Shown here in pieces: positions 18,802-30,952 of a stretch of DNA of 64,000 nt. The DNA is taken from the NCBI GenBank assembly GCA_030323305.1, contig CP106741.1, positions 5,269,501 to 5,333,500 of the forward strand, in the 5' to 3' direction. The first letter of the stretch is position 1. The number at the start of each line of letters is the position of its first letter. The stretch is from Paenibacillus sp. CC-CFT747. Lineage in GTDB: Bacteria; Bacillota; Bacilli; Paenibacillales; NBRC-103111. Position numbers and translations under genes: made by a program. Below the pieces are notes generated by a model. That model was not told the DNA's origin. It saw nothing but the letters and a program-made list of their open reading frames with translations, and made no database searches.

Positions 18802-20141
18802 TTATTTTTTGGTTAGCTGTTCCTGAATCAGCTTGTTGGAGGTTTCCTCCGCTTTCCGCAGGGCGCTGTTAACGTCCATCTTTCCTTTGGCGATTTCTCT
18901 GACAACGTCCTCGTCGAAAGCTTTCTCGATAACCAGCTCGTCATATTCCGTCATCACCCGTCCAGGAGCCGGCTTGCCGTAGAACAGGGCCTTGATGTTT
19001 TTGGATTTGGCAAAAGGATAATCGGTAAAGGCCGCATCCCGTACGGATTTGGTGGTAAGAGGCGTAATCACCCCTCTTTTGGACATGATGGTCTGGTATT
19101 CTTCCGAGATCAGATATTTAAGGACTTCCATAGCGGCATCCTTGTTCTTTGAGGTCGAGGTGATCCCGGCATAGGTGGCATACGGCTGGGTGTTCAGACC
19201 CGGGTACTCCTTAAACTGGGGAACGGCCGCAATATCCCAGTTCATGGCGAGCGACGTGTCGGCGGAATTCATCCAACCGGAGGTGTAGACATACATTCCG
19301 ACAAGGAAATCCTTGTTGAAATCGGCATGAGCCAGCCATTTCTCATTGGCCCGCTGCTGTAAGCCGGGGTCTCGTGTGAAGTTATAGAAGATTTTCTCAA
19401 AAATGAACTTACAATTATCATTATTGACCGTCGCCTTGTTCGTGGCGGCATCCACCATATTGGAAGAATTTTGGGTAACCCTTATGTAATGTTTAGGCGA
19501 CATCCAAAGCCCGATATACTGCTTGCCTCCTTCGTTGCGGGTCAACTGCTTCGAAAGATCAAGGGCTTCGTCCCATGTCATGCCGTCCCAAGGGTACTTG
19601 ACGCCGAACCGGTCGAAAATGTCCTTGTTGTAATACATGACGAATTTATTGTCGCTGATTGGCAGCAGGTAATGTTTTTTATCGATGGTAACCTGTTCCA
19701 GATAAGCCGGCTTAATCGGGCTGATATCCACATTGTGTGTTTTCATTAAAGGGTCCAATTCCTGGGCCATGTTGGCCGGAAGCCAGTCCTCTCTAAGCTC
19801 CCCTGCCGAGGAAAGATACATGTCGAGCGGGGTACCGGAGGCTATGACCTGCTCCATTTTCTGCTGATCGGTCTGGTTGATATAAGTAATGGTGAGCTTA
19901 GGGAACTTCTTCTTGATGTACTGGCCGTACCGGTCCTCAAAATCCTTCTGGCTCGCCAGTCCGAACCAGGTCAGGTTAGCGGTCAGCTCGTCGGGGTTGA
20001 CCGGAGCTATGGTACCGGTCGGGGTCGGATTGGATGAAGCCGAATCCGCGGGCGAGGTCGTTCCTCCCCCGAGCTGCAAGCGGCCAATAACGACAGGGAC
20101 ATCACAGAGGACAGCATTAATGAAAGCTTTGGTCGTAACAC
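18802..20141 (-). CDS. Substrate-binding lipoprotein of a sugar importer (one frameshift)
   Basis: Reconstructed as 446 residues. The N-terminus has a lipoprotein signal (SLMLSSVMSLSLLAACSS; lipobox LAAC) followed by a Ser/Thr/Pro linker and a family-1-type binding domain (FVMYYNKDIFDRFGVKYPWD). The signal and mature parts are joined by adding one base at the C run 20066-20070. GTG 20141 is the start, 12 bases after GGAGG. It stands alone: no permease genes flank it, and a terminator follows. It may serve the second permease pair at 1-1802, which lacks a binding protein here. Confidence 0.85.
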
Positions 20142-20210
20142 AATAACTTGATTCCTCCCTTTTATTCATCCTATAACGGCAGGCGGGAAGGCCGGCCTCC
20201 GTCTTTCTGG

Positions 20211-20224
20211 TGGAAGCGCTATCA
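20211..20224 (-). promoter_or_regulatory. cre-like site upstream of the binding-lipoprotein gene
   Basis: The minus strand reads TGATAGCGCTTCCA, with an AGCGCT core and two mismatches to the cre consensus. A TATAAT -10 box lies at 20290-20295 on the same strand, so the site would be in the early transcribed leader, about 60 bases into the message. Confidence 0.4.
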
Positions 20225-20380
20225 CCTTGACTTATCGGCCTTCCCTTTCTTATTCTCGGATGATGCAAGCCGTGATGCCGTTACTGGTTATTATAAAAAA
20301 CACCGCATTCCCAATACGTGGGTCATCCCGACCTTCCTATAGGGGCATCATGCACACCTTAGAGGTGTGGATTCCCCCTG

Positions 20381-21888
20381 CTATTTCCAGGCCGGTCTAA
20401 GCGTGGATGCCCTGCCTTCCCATGCGTCCGCCAGATGCAGAAGGGCCAACGGAAGAGGATGATCCGTGAGGATGGTTTCCCCGGCTTGAGTAGCACCCGA
20501 AGGATTTAAACAGGATTCCGCCATTCCCTCCCCCAGGCCGGCTGCCGTCTCCAGGAACCGCCGGTCCTCCGTAGCGCGGTACAAATCCAGCAGGGCATAA
20601 AGGACTCGGTAATCGCCGGCAGGCCCGGGGTTGCGCAGGCTCCGCCCCTCTCCCTTCGGAGAACCAAGCTCCCCAAGTCCTATCCCCTTAGCAATCGAGC
20701 GGGCCATTTCCCATAGAAAGGGATCCTTCGACAATCGGTAACCGTAGGCATACAACCAGAAATCGTCCCCGCTTAACGGCATGGCCCGGAAGACGGTTCC
20801 CGCGGGACCGAAGTACCCCTTGCGGTCCAAGACAAGCCCCTCCAGTGAGTAGCCGTCGGTCAGCATGGGGACGTAAGAGCAGTCCCTCTCCCGGAATGCC
20901 GTTCTCCCCCAGGCCGTCATCTCCTCACAGGCCCAGCGGATGAAGCCTTCACCGTCCTCTCCCAGCATCTCTCCTATGGCCAGCTGGCAGCGCTGAACCG
21001 CCGGTCTCGGCTTGAAGAGGGTCCCTTCATAAACCAGATGCCCTTCCGGGACGAGGGGGCTATCTGGTATTGGGCCCGGTCTCCGCGTACCGCCGGCCCG
21101 TCGCACCAGGAGCCGGCGGACTGGCTGAACTGATAGCCGCTTATGCCGACGCCCTCTTGTCTGGTCTCCACGTAGCGGGAAGCCAGCCGCTTTGCCCAAT
21201 GGAGAGGAGCCTGCTCGCCCGACAGCTTGCTCAGCACGGCCGCTGCATAGTACAGATCGCTTCCGGCGTTAACGAAGGTAAGCCCTTTGCCCCAGAAGAA
21301 CACATCCCCTCCTTGGTATTCATTCTCCCAGATCCGTCCCCGCTCCGTTCCGTAAGGTCCGTGCCGGTTAAAATCGAGGGTTCCCCAATCGAGAATATGG
21401 GCATTCCATATCGCTTCGATATACCGTCTGGTCCCGGCCGGATCGGCTTTCCACATCAGGCCGTAATCGGGATAATGCATTTTTAATTCATGGACCTTGC
21501 TTTTATCCCCGGCAAATTCGAGGGTTCCGGACTCCAGATTGTTGGCGGTATGGCCTCCCCAATAGAGAAGCCCTTGTTCATCCGTTTGCCCGCCCAGCAG
21601 GTAACGGTAAACCTCTTTCGTCCGCTCCGCATAGCGGGGAAGCCCTGTTACCTCCGATAAGCCGTCCAGCAGCTTGAACCAATGGGATTGGCTCGCCGGG
21701 CTGGAGAGCAGTGCTTTGCGGTTGACATGATCCGGATCATAAGAGACGGGCTGCAGGGACCGGCCATCTAGCGCGTTGACGAACAGCGGGGACTCTCCTT
21801 TGGGGTCGGAAGCATGCTTCAGCAGGAGATCGGCATGCTTCCTTACCCTTTCCCTAAGCCGCGCGGCTGTGCCGCTGCCAGCCATCAT
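20381..21888 (-). CDS. PL2-like pectate lyase, cytoplasmic (one frameshift)
   Basis: Reconstructed as 502 residues, with no signal peptide. Features resembling polysaccharide lyase family 2 (exo- or endo-pectate lyases acting on galacturonan fragments) include ELKMHYPDYGLMWKADP and WNAHILDWGTLDFNRHG. The break at the G run 21055-21059 is repaired by one base. The ATG at 21888 overlaps the stop of the preceding gene (ATGA), so translation is coupled. It is the last of a four-gene operon that includes a GH28 enzyme. Family assignment comes from remembered motif resemblance and needs a profile search. A related (alpha/alpha)-barrel lyase or hydrolase is the alternative. Confidence 0.6.
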
Positions 21889-24625
21889 AGTACCGTCACC
21901 TCCCGGGCCTTCTCATACAGCCAGTCCAGCGTGGTACGGTCATCTTTGTTCGGATCGTATTCCCTTGCAGTCATCGGCTGGGTGGCTTTCACCACACCAA
22001 TAATCAAATAGGCTCCCTTGCCATAACAAAGCGTATGGCGCCCAGCCGCATAGCTTACCGCATGGATATCCACGGAAGGGTAGGAGAACAAGCGGATCCC
22101 TTTTCGGATGACCGGAAAATGGATCCCGGAGGCGGAAGGCTCTTCCGTTCCCTTCCCGCTTTCCACGGGCTGCAGCCACTGGCTCTCCGGCGAATGGAAG
22201 TATCCGATGAGGACCTTAGCGGGTGCGTCCAGCTCGATTTCAACCGATACCTCGCCGTGGACCGCCTCCAGCTGGCTGAACCGGATTCCATACAATCCGT
22301 ATAACTCCTCCGCGCAGCCGATAATGGGGATGTCTCCGTCGGTAAACACGCGGGCCCCCTTCTCGATCCGGTAGACCTCGGCGGATTCGGTAAGTAGCCG
22401 AAATTCCTCTCCTCAAACGGCTTAAACTGACCGGAAGAGGCTTCGAGGTGGAGAGCCGCCGGTGCAATTCCCGCTTTCAGTTCCGCTATGTGCTGCCGGA
22501 GGTTATCCAGCTCTTCTTCGAACAGGGGCAGGCAGTTTCTCCAGTGAGAATAGGCCAATCCGTCCCGGAAAGGAATTTTGCGCTGGGGCGTCTGCATCCC
22601 GTTGGCATACCGGTACTGCTTCTCTGTCAGGGCCGTCAAGCGCCGGTAGCTGGCCAAGCTTTTTCTATCCATTCGACCGCTTCTTCCAGCGGCTCCGCCT
22701 CCGAATACCTTCCCGCCGACGTATGCTTATACATCAGGATAAGCAGGGCACCTCTCACTTTATAGGTATAAGAGCAGACCATGGCCCGGATGGCCTCGAT
22801 ATCGGAGACGAGCCGGTCCACCTCCGCCTTGTTCTTCGAAGCGGCGGTCCTTGCGCGTTTAACCGCACGCTCCGCTTCCCCCGCGAGTCTCTCCACGTCA
22901 TCCACCACATCCAGGGGAGTCTCCCCCACATGGGGCATTCCGGCGAGCTCCTTGAGAACATAATCCTCCAACCGTTCCCCTTGCGGGGCGTGAGACTCCC
23001 ACAGGGCAGACCAGGGGGTATAGCGGTCCGGATTGGTCAGTTGGCTCATCGTCATCCCCAGGCTCATTGTCTGGCGGTTCCCTTGCGTAATGCCGAAACG
23101 GCGCAGAAGCTTCGGAGCACATTGGCCGGCGGCTTCCAACGCTTCCAGCAGAGCATGGGCCGCCTCGGGGCTCCCGTGCCGCTCTCCCAGCTGCCGGACC
23201 CAATGCTCTTTCTCCGCCCGGTAATCCCGGTCCGGATTCCAGGCGTAGCGCAGCCAGGCAGCGTACCATAGCCAGTCGCGGTCCACCTGCCGGATGCGCG
23301 GCTCGGTCTGATCCGGCGAATACGGCCATCCCCAGAAGGAGAGCGGGTAAAAGTGGAGTGCGTTTGCGTTCAGCCGGTATTTGGCCGCCTGAACGCACTT
23401 CTGAATAAAGGATGGGGCGCCCCAGCGGAAGGGCTCGAGATTGGTCAGCATATGAACATTGGCCATGTGGATGCCCCGGCGGGATCCGAGCCTCTGGTGC
23501 AGCTTCTGGACTTCCCCCTTGGCGTCCATGTCGTGAGCGACTCCCCGTTATATTTCATCTCGGTGTGTAGGTTCGGGTAAAGCGGGTCCGCCTCCTCCAT
23601 GACCTGCTCCACATTGATCCCGTGCGACCTTACGATGACGGGAGGCGGGTCAGGGAGAAGCTGTCCGTCCAGCCCTTGTTTAATCCCGGGCAGAATCGTT
23701 TCGCACAGCCACTCGGCCCCGTACATTTGGCCCTTCAGCTTCTCTCCGAGGCACACCATGAGCCCTACCTGAGGGAAATCGCGGACGAAGGCCGCAAGGG
23801 ATTTGCGGTAATAGTCGGACGTGACGGGAACCGGTCGGGTCTGGCTGTAAGCAAGCCCGTACTTGTCCGCAAGCGCGTGGGGAACGTGTATGTTATAGAA
23901 GGAAAGAAAGAGGCGAATGCCCCGTCGTTCCGTTTCTTCTATCAGCCACATAAGGATCTTGCGATTCAGCTGGTACTGCTCCGGGGTAACCTCTAGAGCC
24001 TCCGGATAGTCGGGAAGTCGCACCAGGGAGGAAAAGGGGTGGCCGTTCCAAAGAAAGAGAACATTCGCCCGGTGCTCGAATAGTCTGTCCAAATAATCGA
24101 GCCACATGGCCTTATCGTAGAACCAGGGAAACCGCTCGGGGGTTAGGGGATATTCATAGGCTTGCCGCGGAGCTTCGAGCTGGGAATTCTGCAGCCCTAC
24201 GGCCGTCCCCTCCACCGGAAGCGGGGATAATCCCCGCAGGCGAGATCTAGGGGCAGAGCGCCGACCTCCCGGATCATCCCGGCGAGTTCCTGGCACCCGT
24301 AAAGAACCCCGTTGTCATCTCCTCCGGATACCACCTGAAGCCTTCCCGGAAGGGTTGCCAGATAGAAACCCTCCTCTCCCGGTTCCTCCGTATGATAGAG
24401 AAGCACATCGCGTTCTTCCAGCTCGGAGAGCAGGGAGGAGGTTTGCCGGTTCCCTATATACAGCTTTCGCCCTCCCGTAGTCCGGTAGTGGTCCCAGCTC
24501 CAGGCCCCCGGCTTCTCATGAACGATATACCCGCAGTTTTTTAACCCTTCCCTCAGCAAACGGATCCCTAGAAGCACCCGGGGAGAAGCCTGTAAGTCGT
24601 ATCCAATTGTTATATAATCCAGCAT
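21885..24625 (-). CDS. Large uncharacterised protein, alpha-glucuronidase-like N-terminus (four frameshifts)
   Basis: I do not recognise this protein as a named family. Reconstructed as 914 residues with no signal peptide. Its N-terminus (VSGGDDNGVLYGCQELAGMI) resembles the small domain found before the barrel in GH67, GH115 and GH20 enzymes. A barrel-like region follows (RANVLFLWNGHPFSSL; RRGIRLFLSFYNIHVPHA). Breaks at 24207-24210, about 23533, 22660-22664 and 22401-22403 are each repaired by one base, the last two in A/T runs. ATG 24625 follows GAGGGG. It is operonic with the GH28 and PL2-like genes, so a role on uronic-acid-containing oligosaccharides is plausible. Confidence 0.6.
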
Positions 24626-24656
24626 GCCTTATCCCCTCTTTCGCCGGCAAAATGAA

Positions 24657-26082
24657 TTAGGAATGTACCACAACGTCCTCGGTGTCCGCCAGCGTAAAGT
24701 CCGGTCCTTCTTCCGGAATGATGCTCGCCTCCCGAAAATGAATATCCTTGGCATAGGTACAGGAGACTCCCGTCCGTGCCGTTATCCGCACGCGTTCGAA
24801 AACGACATCCTGCACCGGCATTTCCGGAAGACCTTTAATAAGCACGGCCTTACCGGCACCGATACAGGTAGTATCGCTGATTTGAAATTGCCGGAATACC
24901 GGAGTTTCTTCCGTTACAGTAAGCGTCTCCTCGGAATTGTACTTGCCCGAATAATAGGAGCTGAACAGAATGGCTTCTTTGGCGATGTCTTTCATGCGGA
25001 CGTTCCGGATATGGATTTGTTCCACTACGCCCCCGCGGCCGCGTGTGCTCTTGAAGCGAAGCCCCGTGTCCGTGCCGATAAACGTACAGTCCGAAATATG
25101 AATCTTCCGTACATCTCCGGACATTTCGCTGCCGATAACAAATCCTCCGTGTCCATGATACACCTGGCAGTTCTTTATTGTTACATATTCCGTCGCCCTG
25201 CCAAGCTCCCTCCCATCCGCATCTTTTCCCGACTTGATGCAGATGGCATCGTCGCCTACATCGAAGAGGGAATCGTGAATGGCCGCGAAACGGCAGGAAT
25301 CCAGATCCAAGCCGTCCCCATTCTGGGCATACCATTGGTTGCGGATGGCCACGTGGCGAATCGTGACATGCTCGCACAGCCAGGGATGGACATTCCATGC
25401 CGCCGAGTTGCGGAAGGTCGGACCGTCGAGCAGCACCCGGGTACAGCGGTCGAACTGCACGAGCGTTGGGCGCAGATGGTCGCGGGCCGGTTCGAAGGCG
25501 GCCGGATCGGTGACTTTCTCCTGAATGAGCCGCTTGACGAGGGGGCTTCCTTCAGCGACTGCTCGGTGGGCCACCAGGTTCCGCCTTCCTCGTACCCACC
25601 GGATTCGACGAGCCCCTTCCACTGTCCTTCGGTCAGCTTCATGCGCTTAACCGGCCTCCACACCTCACCGGATCCGTCAAAGATTCCTCCCCGGTTATGG
25701 CGATATTAGTCAGATCCGCTCCATAAAGGGCGGGTAGGCAGCGGACGGTGCGCAGCCCTTCGTAGCTGGTCGCAATAAGCGGATAATCGTCCCGGTTCTT
25801 GCTGAACACGACCAGAGCGCCGGCCTCCGCATGGAGACGGATTCCACTCTCAAGCCGGATCGGACCCGTCAGCCACATCCCAGGCGGAATAAGAACCGTC
25901 CCGCCTCCTGCGGCGGAACAGGCTCGGATCGCAGACGCGATGGCCTCGGTATTCAGAGCCATTCCGTCACCGACGGCTCCGTAATCGGCAATGGAAACCG
26001 TCCGTTCGGGAAAAACCGGCACCTCTACGGCCGGCATCTCAAACGGCATAGGGTCTGGAGCGACTTCTTGGTTCATCCTCAT
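24657..26082 (-). CDS. GH28 polygalacturonase-like hydrolase, cytoplasmic (two frameshifts)
   Basis: Right-handed beta-helix enzyme of 475 residues after repair, with no signal peptide. The GH28 signature elements appear in order: NGDGLDLDSC, VGDDAICIKSG (catalytic DD), HGHGGFVIGSE (GHG) and RFKSTRGRGG (the RIK position). It would cleave galacturonan or rhamnogalacturonan fragments, and the cytoplasmic location suggests short imported oligomers. Breaks at 25689-25692 and 25541-25545 are each repaired by one base. The ATG at 26082 overlaps the upstream stop by four bases. It lies in the middle of the operon with the sialidase-fold protein, the 914-residue protein and the PL2-like lyase. Confidence 0.88.
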
Positions 26083-27891
26083 AGCGCATGACCCCTTTCA
26101 ATAGGCTGAATATGGACACGGTTGATGTAATAGTGGACCGGAAGGGTCCGGACGCCGGCATTCGGGAGATCGGGTGTCACAATCGGTGTTTCGACGTTCG
26201 GCTCCCGCCGGCTCTCCCCCGTACGCAGCAAAAGCCGTTCCAGCGTATAAGCCGGCATGGAGAAAGTATACGCTTTTGCGTGGCTGTGTCCGTTTACCGT
26301 CAAAGAGAAACGCTGCTTATCCGTTTCATACCGGAGCTCGAGTTCCAGCCATTGCTCCCGCTCGTACCGCTGAAGCTCCATCCACGTCCCGGCCTGTAGA
26401 AGCTTAATTCCTCCGTCCCCGTCTAACCGGCAGCGGATGGGGAGGCTCCTCTTCCATCGCATAACTCGATGTCGAGCTGGCCCCGGTCAGCCTGCATGGG
26501 CATCAGCCGGAGGCGGACGCGGGCGGACGTGCACTCGGGAAAGACCCGTTCCGCCTTGGCGTAATCGTACAGATCCTCATCCCGAAGCTCCAAGCTCTTA
26601 TCCTCAGGGGGGGAAGTCGGCAACGGCCACCCTTGCCCATAACGGGCTGTAGACATTCCAATCCTTCACCCTTCCGCCGGTCTCCATGTCGGTAAAGGTA
26701 TCCGCTACCGGTTCCGAGACCCGGCTGCGAATGGGAACCGGAATCTCGCTTACCCAGATGTCCTCTTTGTTCATGCTGTACGTCACCCACATGCTTCCGC
26801 CCGGCGGAAACTCACTCCCGGCCTCCAAGCCGCGGGTGTAGCTTGCCCCGTAGTTTTTGTGCTGCCCGTAGTACCTCCGGGGAGGAACTTCACCGTGAAC
26901 GACGAGCATCTCGTCAAAGGCAAGCCCATCTTCCCCCGTGACGAGGGCAAGCGGCCAGCGGTGGTTGCCGATGGGAGACGGATTATACACCAGTGCATAC
27001 CGGGAATCAGACGTGCGCTCTCCCCAGATTTTCCCGCCCGCCATAATAAGGGAAGGGGCTCGTTCCGGGACGGACCAGGTCTTTCCCTCATCCGCCGAGA
27101 AGGCGGTCAGGGAATGCTTCCACAGCCCCGCCACCTCTCCGTTGGGTAACCGGTAGTGGTTGAAGGCCGTTCCTCCTTCTACCGCATAAAACCCGTCCGG
27201 GCTGCGGTCTTCCTCCCACCACTGCAGGGTGGCAAGCCGGTCTTGGAGAAGCTCCTCGCAGGCCTGACGAAAGCCTTCATCCTCCGACTCGGTATACATC
27301 GGGAAAGACACGTTCGACTCCGTCCAGCCGGCATGCCGGTTCAGCCGGATGAAATAGATTGGACCGAGCCGTCCGTCCGCATAGATTTCCCGAACGACAC
27401 GGCCAATGCCTTTCCCGTTGTTCGGGCTGACCTTTGGTGTTGGACTGAAGCCATAAAACCCAAGAGCAAGCAGCCGGCCGTCCCCAGCGCAATAGAAGCC
27501 CATCCGCTGGTGCATCACACTGTACGTTCCTTCGGGCAGCACTTCGCCGTCCTCGTAGCGGTGCTCGTGTTCCAGACGGTAACAAGGAAACAGAACGACC
27601 GGACCCCCCAGTTTCTTCCATCCCGCGAAACCGTCAGAAGGGTTCGGCCCGGGGGCACGTGCTCGTGGACCGGGTTGCTCAAATAATGAAGATAAAAACT
27701 CCCCTTCCAGTAAGCCAGCATAGGCGCGTGATTGTAGGTCCATCCTTCCTCCCCGTCCTGACCGGGTGTGCGGACAGCCCTTGTGACTTGTCTAGTCTGC
27801 ACGCCGACTACAGGCCGGAGCTGGCCATGATGATAATCCAACTGGGCGGTGATCCCCCTGCATATCGAATACGCTTCTCAGGCTGTCTCAC
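26079..27891 (-). CDS. Sialidase-fold protein with C-terminal lectin-like domain (four frameshifts)
   Basis: Reconstructed as 604 residues, no signal peptide. The first two-thirds is propeller-like, with Asp-box-type motifs (FSADEGKTWSVPERAPS; SRDGRNW). The C-terminal third is beta-rich, LamG/concanavalin-like (FSLTVNGHSHAKAYTFSMPA). Breaks at 27854-27858, 27604-27609 and about 26450 lack one base each; at 26607-26613 the G run has one base too many, or two too few. GTG 27891 was chosen because GGAGGG lies 7 bases before it. It heads the operon ending at 20381. The sequence does not settle whether it is a hydrolase, lyase or binding protein. Confidence 0.7.
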
Positions 27892-28063
27892 TGGCCGTCC
27901 CTCCACCAAAGAAATGATCCTTTCTACCAATGTACAGGTTTTCTTTGCCCCGCATATAGGCGATTTCTGCCGATTTTATAGGGTCGTTGCACACAGGAAG
28001 CCGATTGGCTTGGCGATAAAGTACGAATCCCCCAAAACCTTCTCCCATGGCCCCTTGTTCATA

Positions 28064-28100
28064 ACAAAGAGGCCTTCCTAAATAAGAAGAGCCTCTTTGT
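28064..28100 (-). terminator. Terminator-like hairpin after the GH106-like gene
   Basis: Arms ACAAAGAGGC and GCCTCTTTGT enclose a 17-base loop. It lies about 57 bases past the stop at 28157. The T-run is weak (TTATG), so efficiency is uncertain. Confidence 0.5.
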
Positions 28101-28156
28101 CTTGAGCCTATAAAAAAATAACCATATGAAGTAATAAGTTTCTAAATGGACTCCGC

Positions 28157-30630
28157 TTATCGGTAAGTCTCTAAAACAACCGGCCCAATAAGGCCCGCCG
28201 GAAGAGGCGATTCATCCAACCGGTTCGCTAAGCTGTTCGTGACCCGGATCTCCAGCTCATTCCTGCCGGCTCTTAGATAGGGGGTAATGTCCAAGCGATA
28301 GGGGGCCCATAACAGTATCCCGGCCTCCTGCCCGTTCACTTGGACCTCCGCTATCTCCCCAACCTCGCCCAAGTCGAGCCTAATCCGTTCGTCCTGCGCT
28401 CCCCTCTCCCTATCAAAGGATTTCCGGTAGGTAACCGTACCGGAAACATGCTTCAGCTTATCAAGCTGGGACCAAGAGCCGAGGGAGGGAGGAGCAGCGG
28501 GAAAGGATGGGGCTTCCGCCTTCCAGCCCTCCTGCAAATACTGTATACTCGGAGGCCGCGGGGACTTCTTAGCCCCTGAGATCACCGGATCTTCGTCGGG
28601 AAGGATCCGGTAAAGGATACTCTCTCGGCGGCCGAGCTCAACCGGCAGAGTCAACCCGCCGTCATCCGCCGAAACGGCCGGGACGCCGGTTATCTCTCCA
28701 CTCCAGGCCTTCCAAGCTTCCGCCTTCCCTATAACCGGTAAAGTAACCGTTCCTTCGTAATCCTCCTCCCCCTCGTTCACAAGAAGAAAGAACGGCTGTC
28801 CCTCCTTCACGATATGGCTGACGCGAAGATGGGCATTCCGGGGAGTGAGATACACGGTAGGACCGATTAGCTTATCCAGAATCGAAACGACTCCATCGGG
28901 CTCCCCTACTGCCGCCGCTTTCGCTAGAGGTATCCGGTCTTCGTTACCCTTCTCCCGGAGCCGGATAATCGTTCCACCCTGAAGGGCAAACTCGTCTAAC
29001 CGGCGCACGGTTTCCGGGGTGAAGCCCAGATCTTCTTCCACGAGAACGATCGAATAGGCATTGTCCTCTAGGTGGATCCTGCCGTCTTGTATAGAGCAGG
29101 CATCCCTCAGCAGGGTCTCTTCGAGGTAATTAAACTCCCTTTGGCTCTCATAGAGGGGCTTGGCGATCCGCCAAGGCATCTCATCCTCCCGGCAGAGAAT
29201 GGCCAAAGGAGTGGTGTTCGGGCTGTCGGTCATAAGCCAGCTCATTCTTTTGATATACCGGGAGATGAGGGAATAATGCGGCCACCAAATATTGTTCGGG
29301 CCGACATCGGGGGTCTCTCCTTATAGCGGCGAGGGCCGTCCACGGAATAATAGAAGGCGTGCGGGCAGATCAGATTCACTCCCCTTACGAACAGCCAATC
29401 CAGGTACCACTTCATATCGCCGGCGGACAGGTCCCATCCCTTATTCGGGCCGCATACGCCGAAGACTTCATTCAGGTTCCGCCTCCTTCCCCGGTGCCGG
29501 GCCGCATCGGAGGAACACTTGGCCGCCGTGCTGTGCCGGCCCTCCACCCCCAGGCTGTTCTCCGGAGCCACCCAGCGCCAGACCACATCCTGTCCGGGAA
29601 TATGAAAAAGCTCCAGCAGCCCGATCTCGTCGCTTCCGGCGGGATGGCCGGTCAACGCAATGCCATGTTCTTCGCACCATTCGTTCAAGGGCTTGTAATA
29701 TGCGGAGACGAGCCGCTCCTGCACCGCCTTGCGGTAGCGGGAACGGACTGACGATGCCCGCCCGGCGGGGTCCTCCAGCCACAAAAGCGGGAGATCCTCC
29801 TCCCTGTTCCCTTTACCTATGAACAAGGTCAGGAAATCCTTGGTCCAGGCTTTAAGCCCTTTGCGGTGGCCCCTTCCCATGATGTCGGGCTCGTCCGTAA
29901 ACATCGCGATCACGGTCGTGCCGAAATAGCTCTGCAGCCGTTCATAGTAGGCTTCGTGCGTCAGCCGTATGAATTTGGCCGTCGCTTCGTGATTCAGCAG
30001 ATCCGCCGAGGCCGGCGCATTTGGCTCCCCATCATCCTCCCCGAAGTGAATCCCCCGGATCGTCCCCTTGGTATAGGTCTCGATGAACAAGAGGATGGTC
30101 CATTCCCCTCCCTCGAGCCCCTCCAGGGAAACGTTAACCCCGCTCGGCTTGAGCAAAACCGTTTCAGCCGGATCGAGGGAGCCGTCGGGGGCTTTTCGTA
30201 CCGCTTGCGCGGAAACGAGGGAATCCCCTTCCTCCAGGAAGGAGGGCAGGTGGACAGGTTGCGTTCCGGTGACCTCCCGCATGATAAGTCCCCTGCTTGC
30301 ATATTCCGGGTTTCCTTCCACGACCTTGCCTTCGGCCGAGCCGGAGGGATACATCGCTTCATCGTAGAGAATGACCTGCATGTTTCTTGCGGCCGCTTCC
30401 TTCACAGCCGTATGGACCAAGCTAAGATAGGCATCGGAGAGATAAGGCAGCGTTTCCGGTATGCCCATCCGGGGATGAATAACGAAGCCGGTCACCCCTT
30501 TATCCGCAAAATCTCCCATCTGCCTTACCAGTTCTTCTTCCGTAATCTCATCATTCCAGAACCAGAAAGGAATCGGGGTATATTCCTCTAACGGCTCAAG
30601 GAACTGCTTCTCCAGCGGGATGGATGTCAT
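28157..30630 (-). CDS. GH106-like glycoside hydrolase, putative alpha-L-rhamnosidase (one frameshift)
   Basis: Reconstructed as 824 residues, cytoplasmic. The N-terminal TIM-barrel start PFWFWNDEITEEELVRQM with FVIHPRMG and YDEAMYPSG is typical of GH106-type glycosyl hydrolases. The C-terminus (VRVTNSLANRLDESPLPAGL) is the jelly-roll domain these enzymes carry. GH106 includes alpha-L-rhamnosidases acting on rhamnogalacturonan, which suits the neighbouring pectin enzymes. The break at the G run 29309-29313 is repaired by one base. ATG 30630 was chosen over the TTG 18 bases upstream because of the AAAGGAG site before it. Confidence 0.8.
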
Positions 30631-30952
30631 TTCGCTTCTCCTTTCCAAAAGGTCCTTCCTTTCCTACTTTACCCAAGCTGCCGGTTTCCGGCTATAGGAG
30701 GTTTTTGAGCGGTAGCTGTTCCGCTTTGCACTTTTTAGGATCATTAGGACAATCTTGAGGTTGTGTAACGGATAAAGCAGGTGATAAAGCCTATCTGTCA
30801 ACCGTCACGCGAAGTCTATGAAGCAAGTTTCTCGGCTCGGTAGGAAAATAAGCGGTAGCCATCGAAAAAGAACAGAAAACATATCCGCTTCTCTGTCGAT
30901 CGGACCGTTTGCCGTTCGTTGTATAAATAAGAATGATTTACAGGAGGGACAT
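30631..30952. other. Divergent intergenic region between GH106-like gene and alpha/beta hydrolase
   Basis: 322 bases with no gene I can support. It must hold promoters for both outward genes. A GC-rich inverted repeat GCCGGTTTCCGGC (30680s) and an imperfect repeat with arms AGCGG/CCGCT (30708-30725) are present and could be operator sites. No clear -35/-10 pair could be assigned on either strand. An upstream in-frame start for the hydrolase exists at 30818 but lacks a ribosome-binding site. Confidence 0.4.

Noticed and set aside
30818-30952. Extended N-terminus of the alpha/beta hydrolase
   Set aside because: The added 45 residues are basic and unlike the family. The ATG at 30953 has an AGGAGGG site and gives the expected start.
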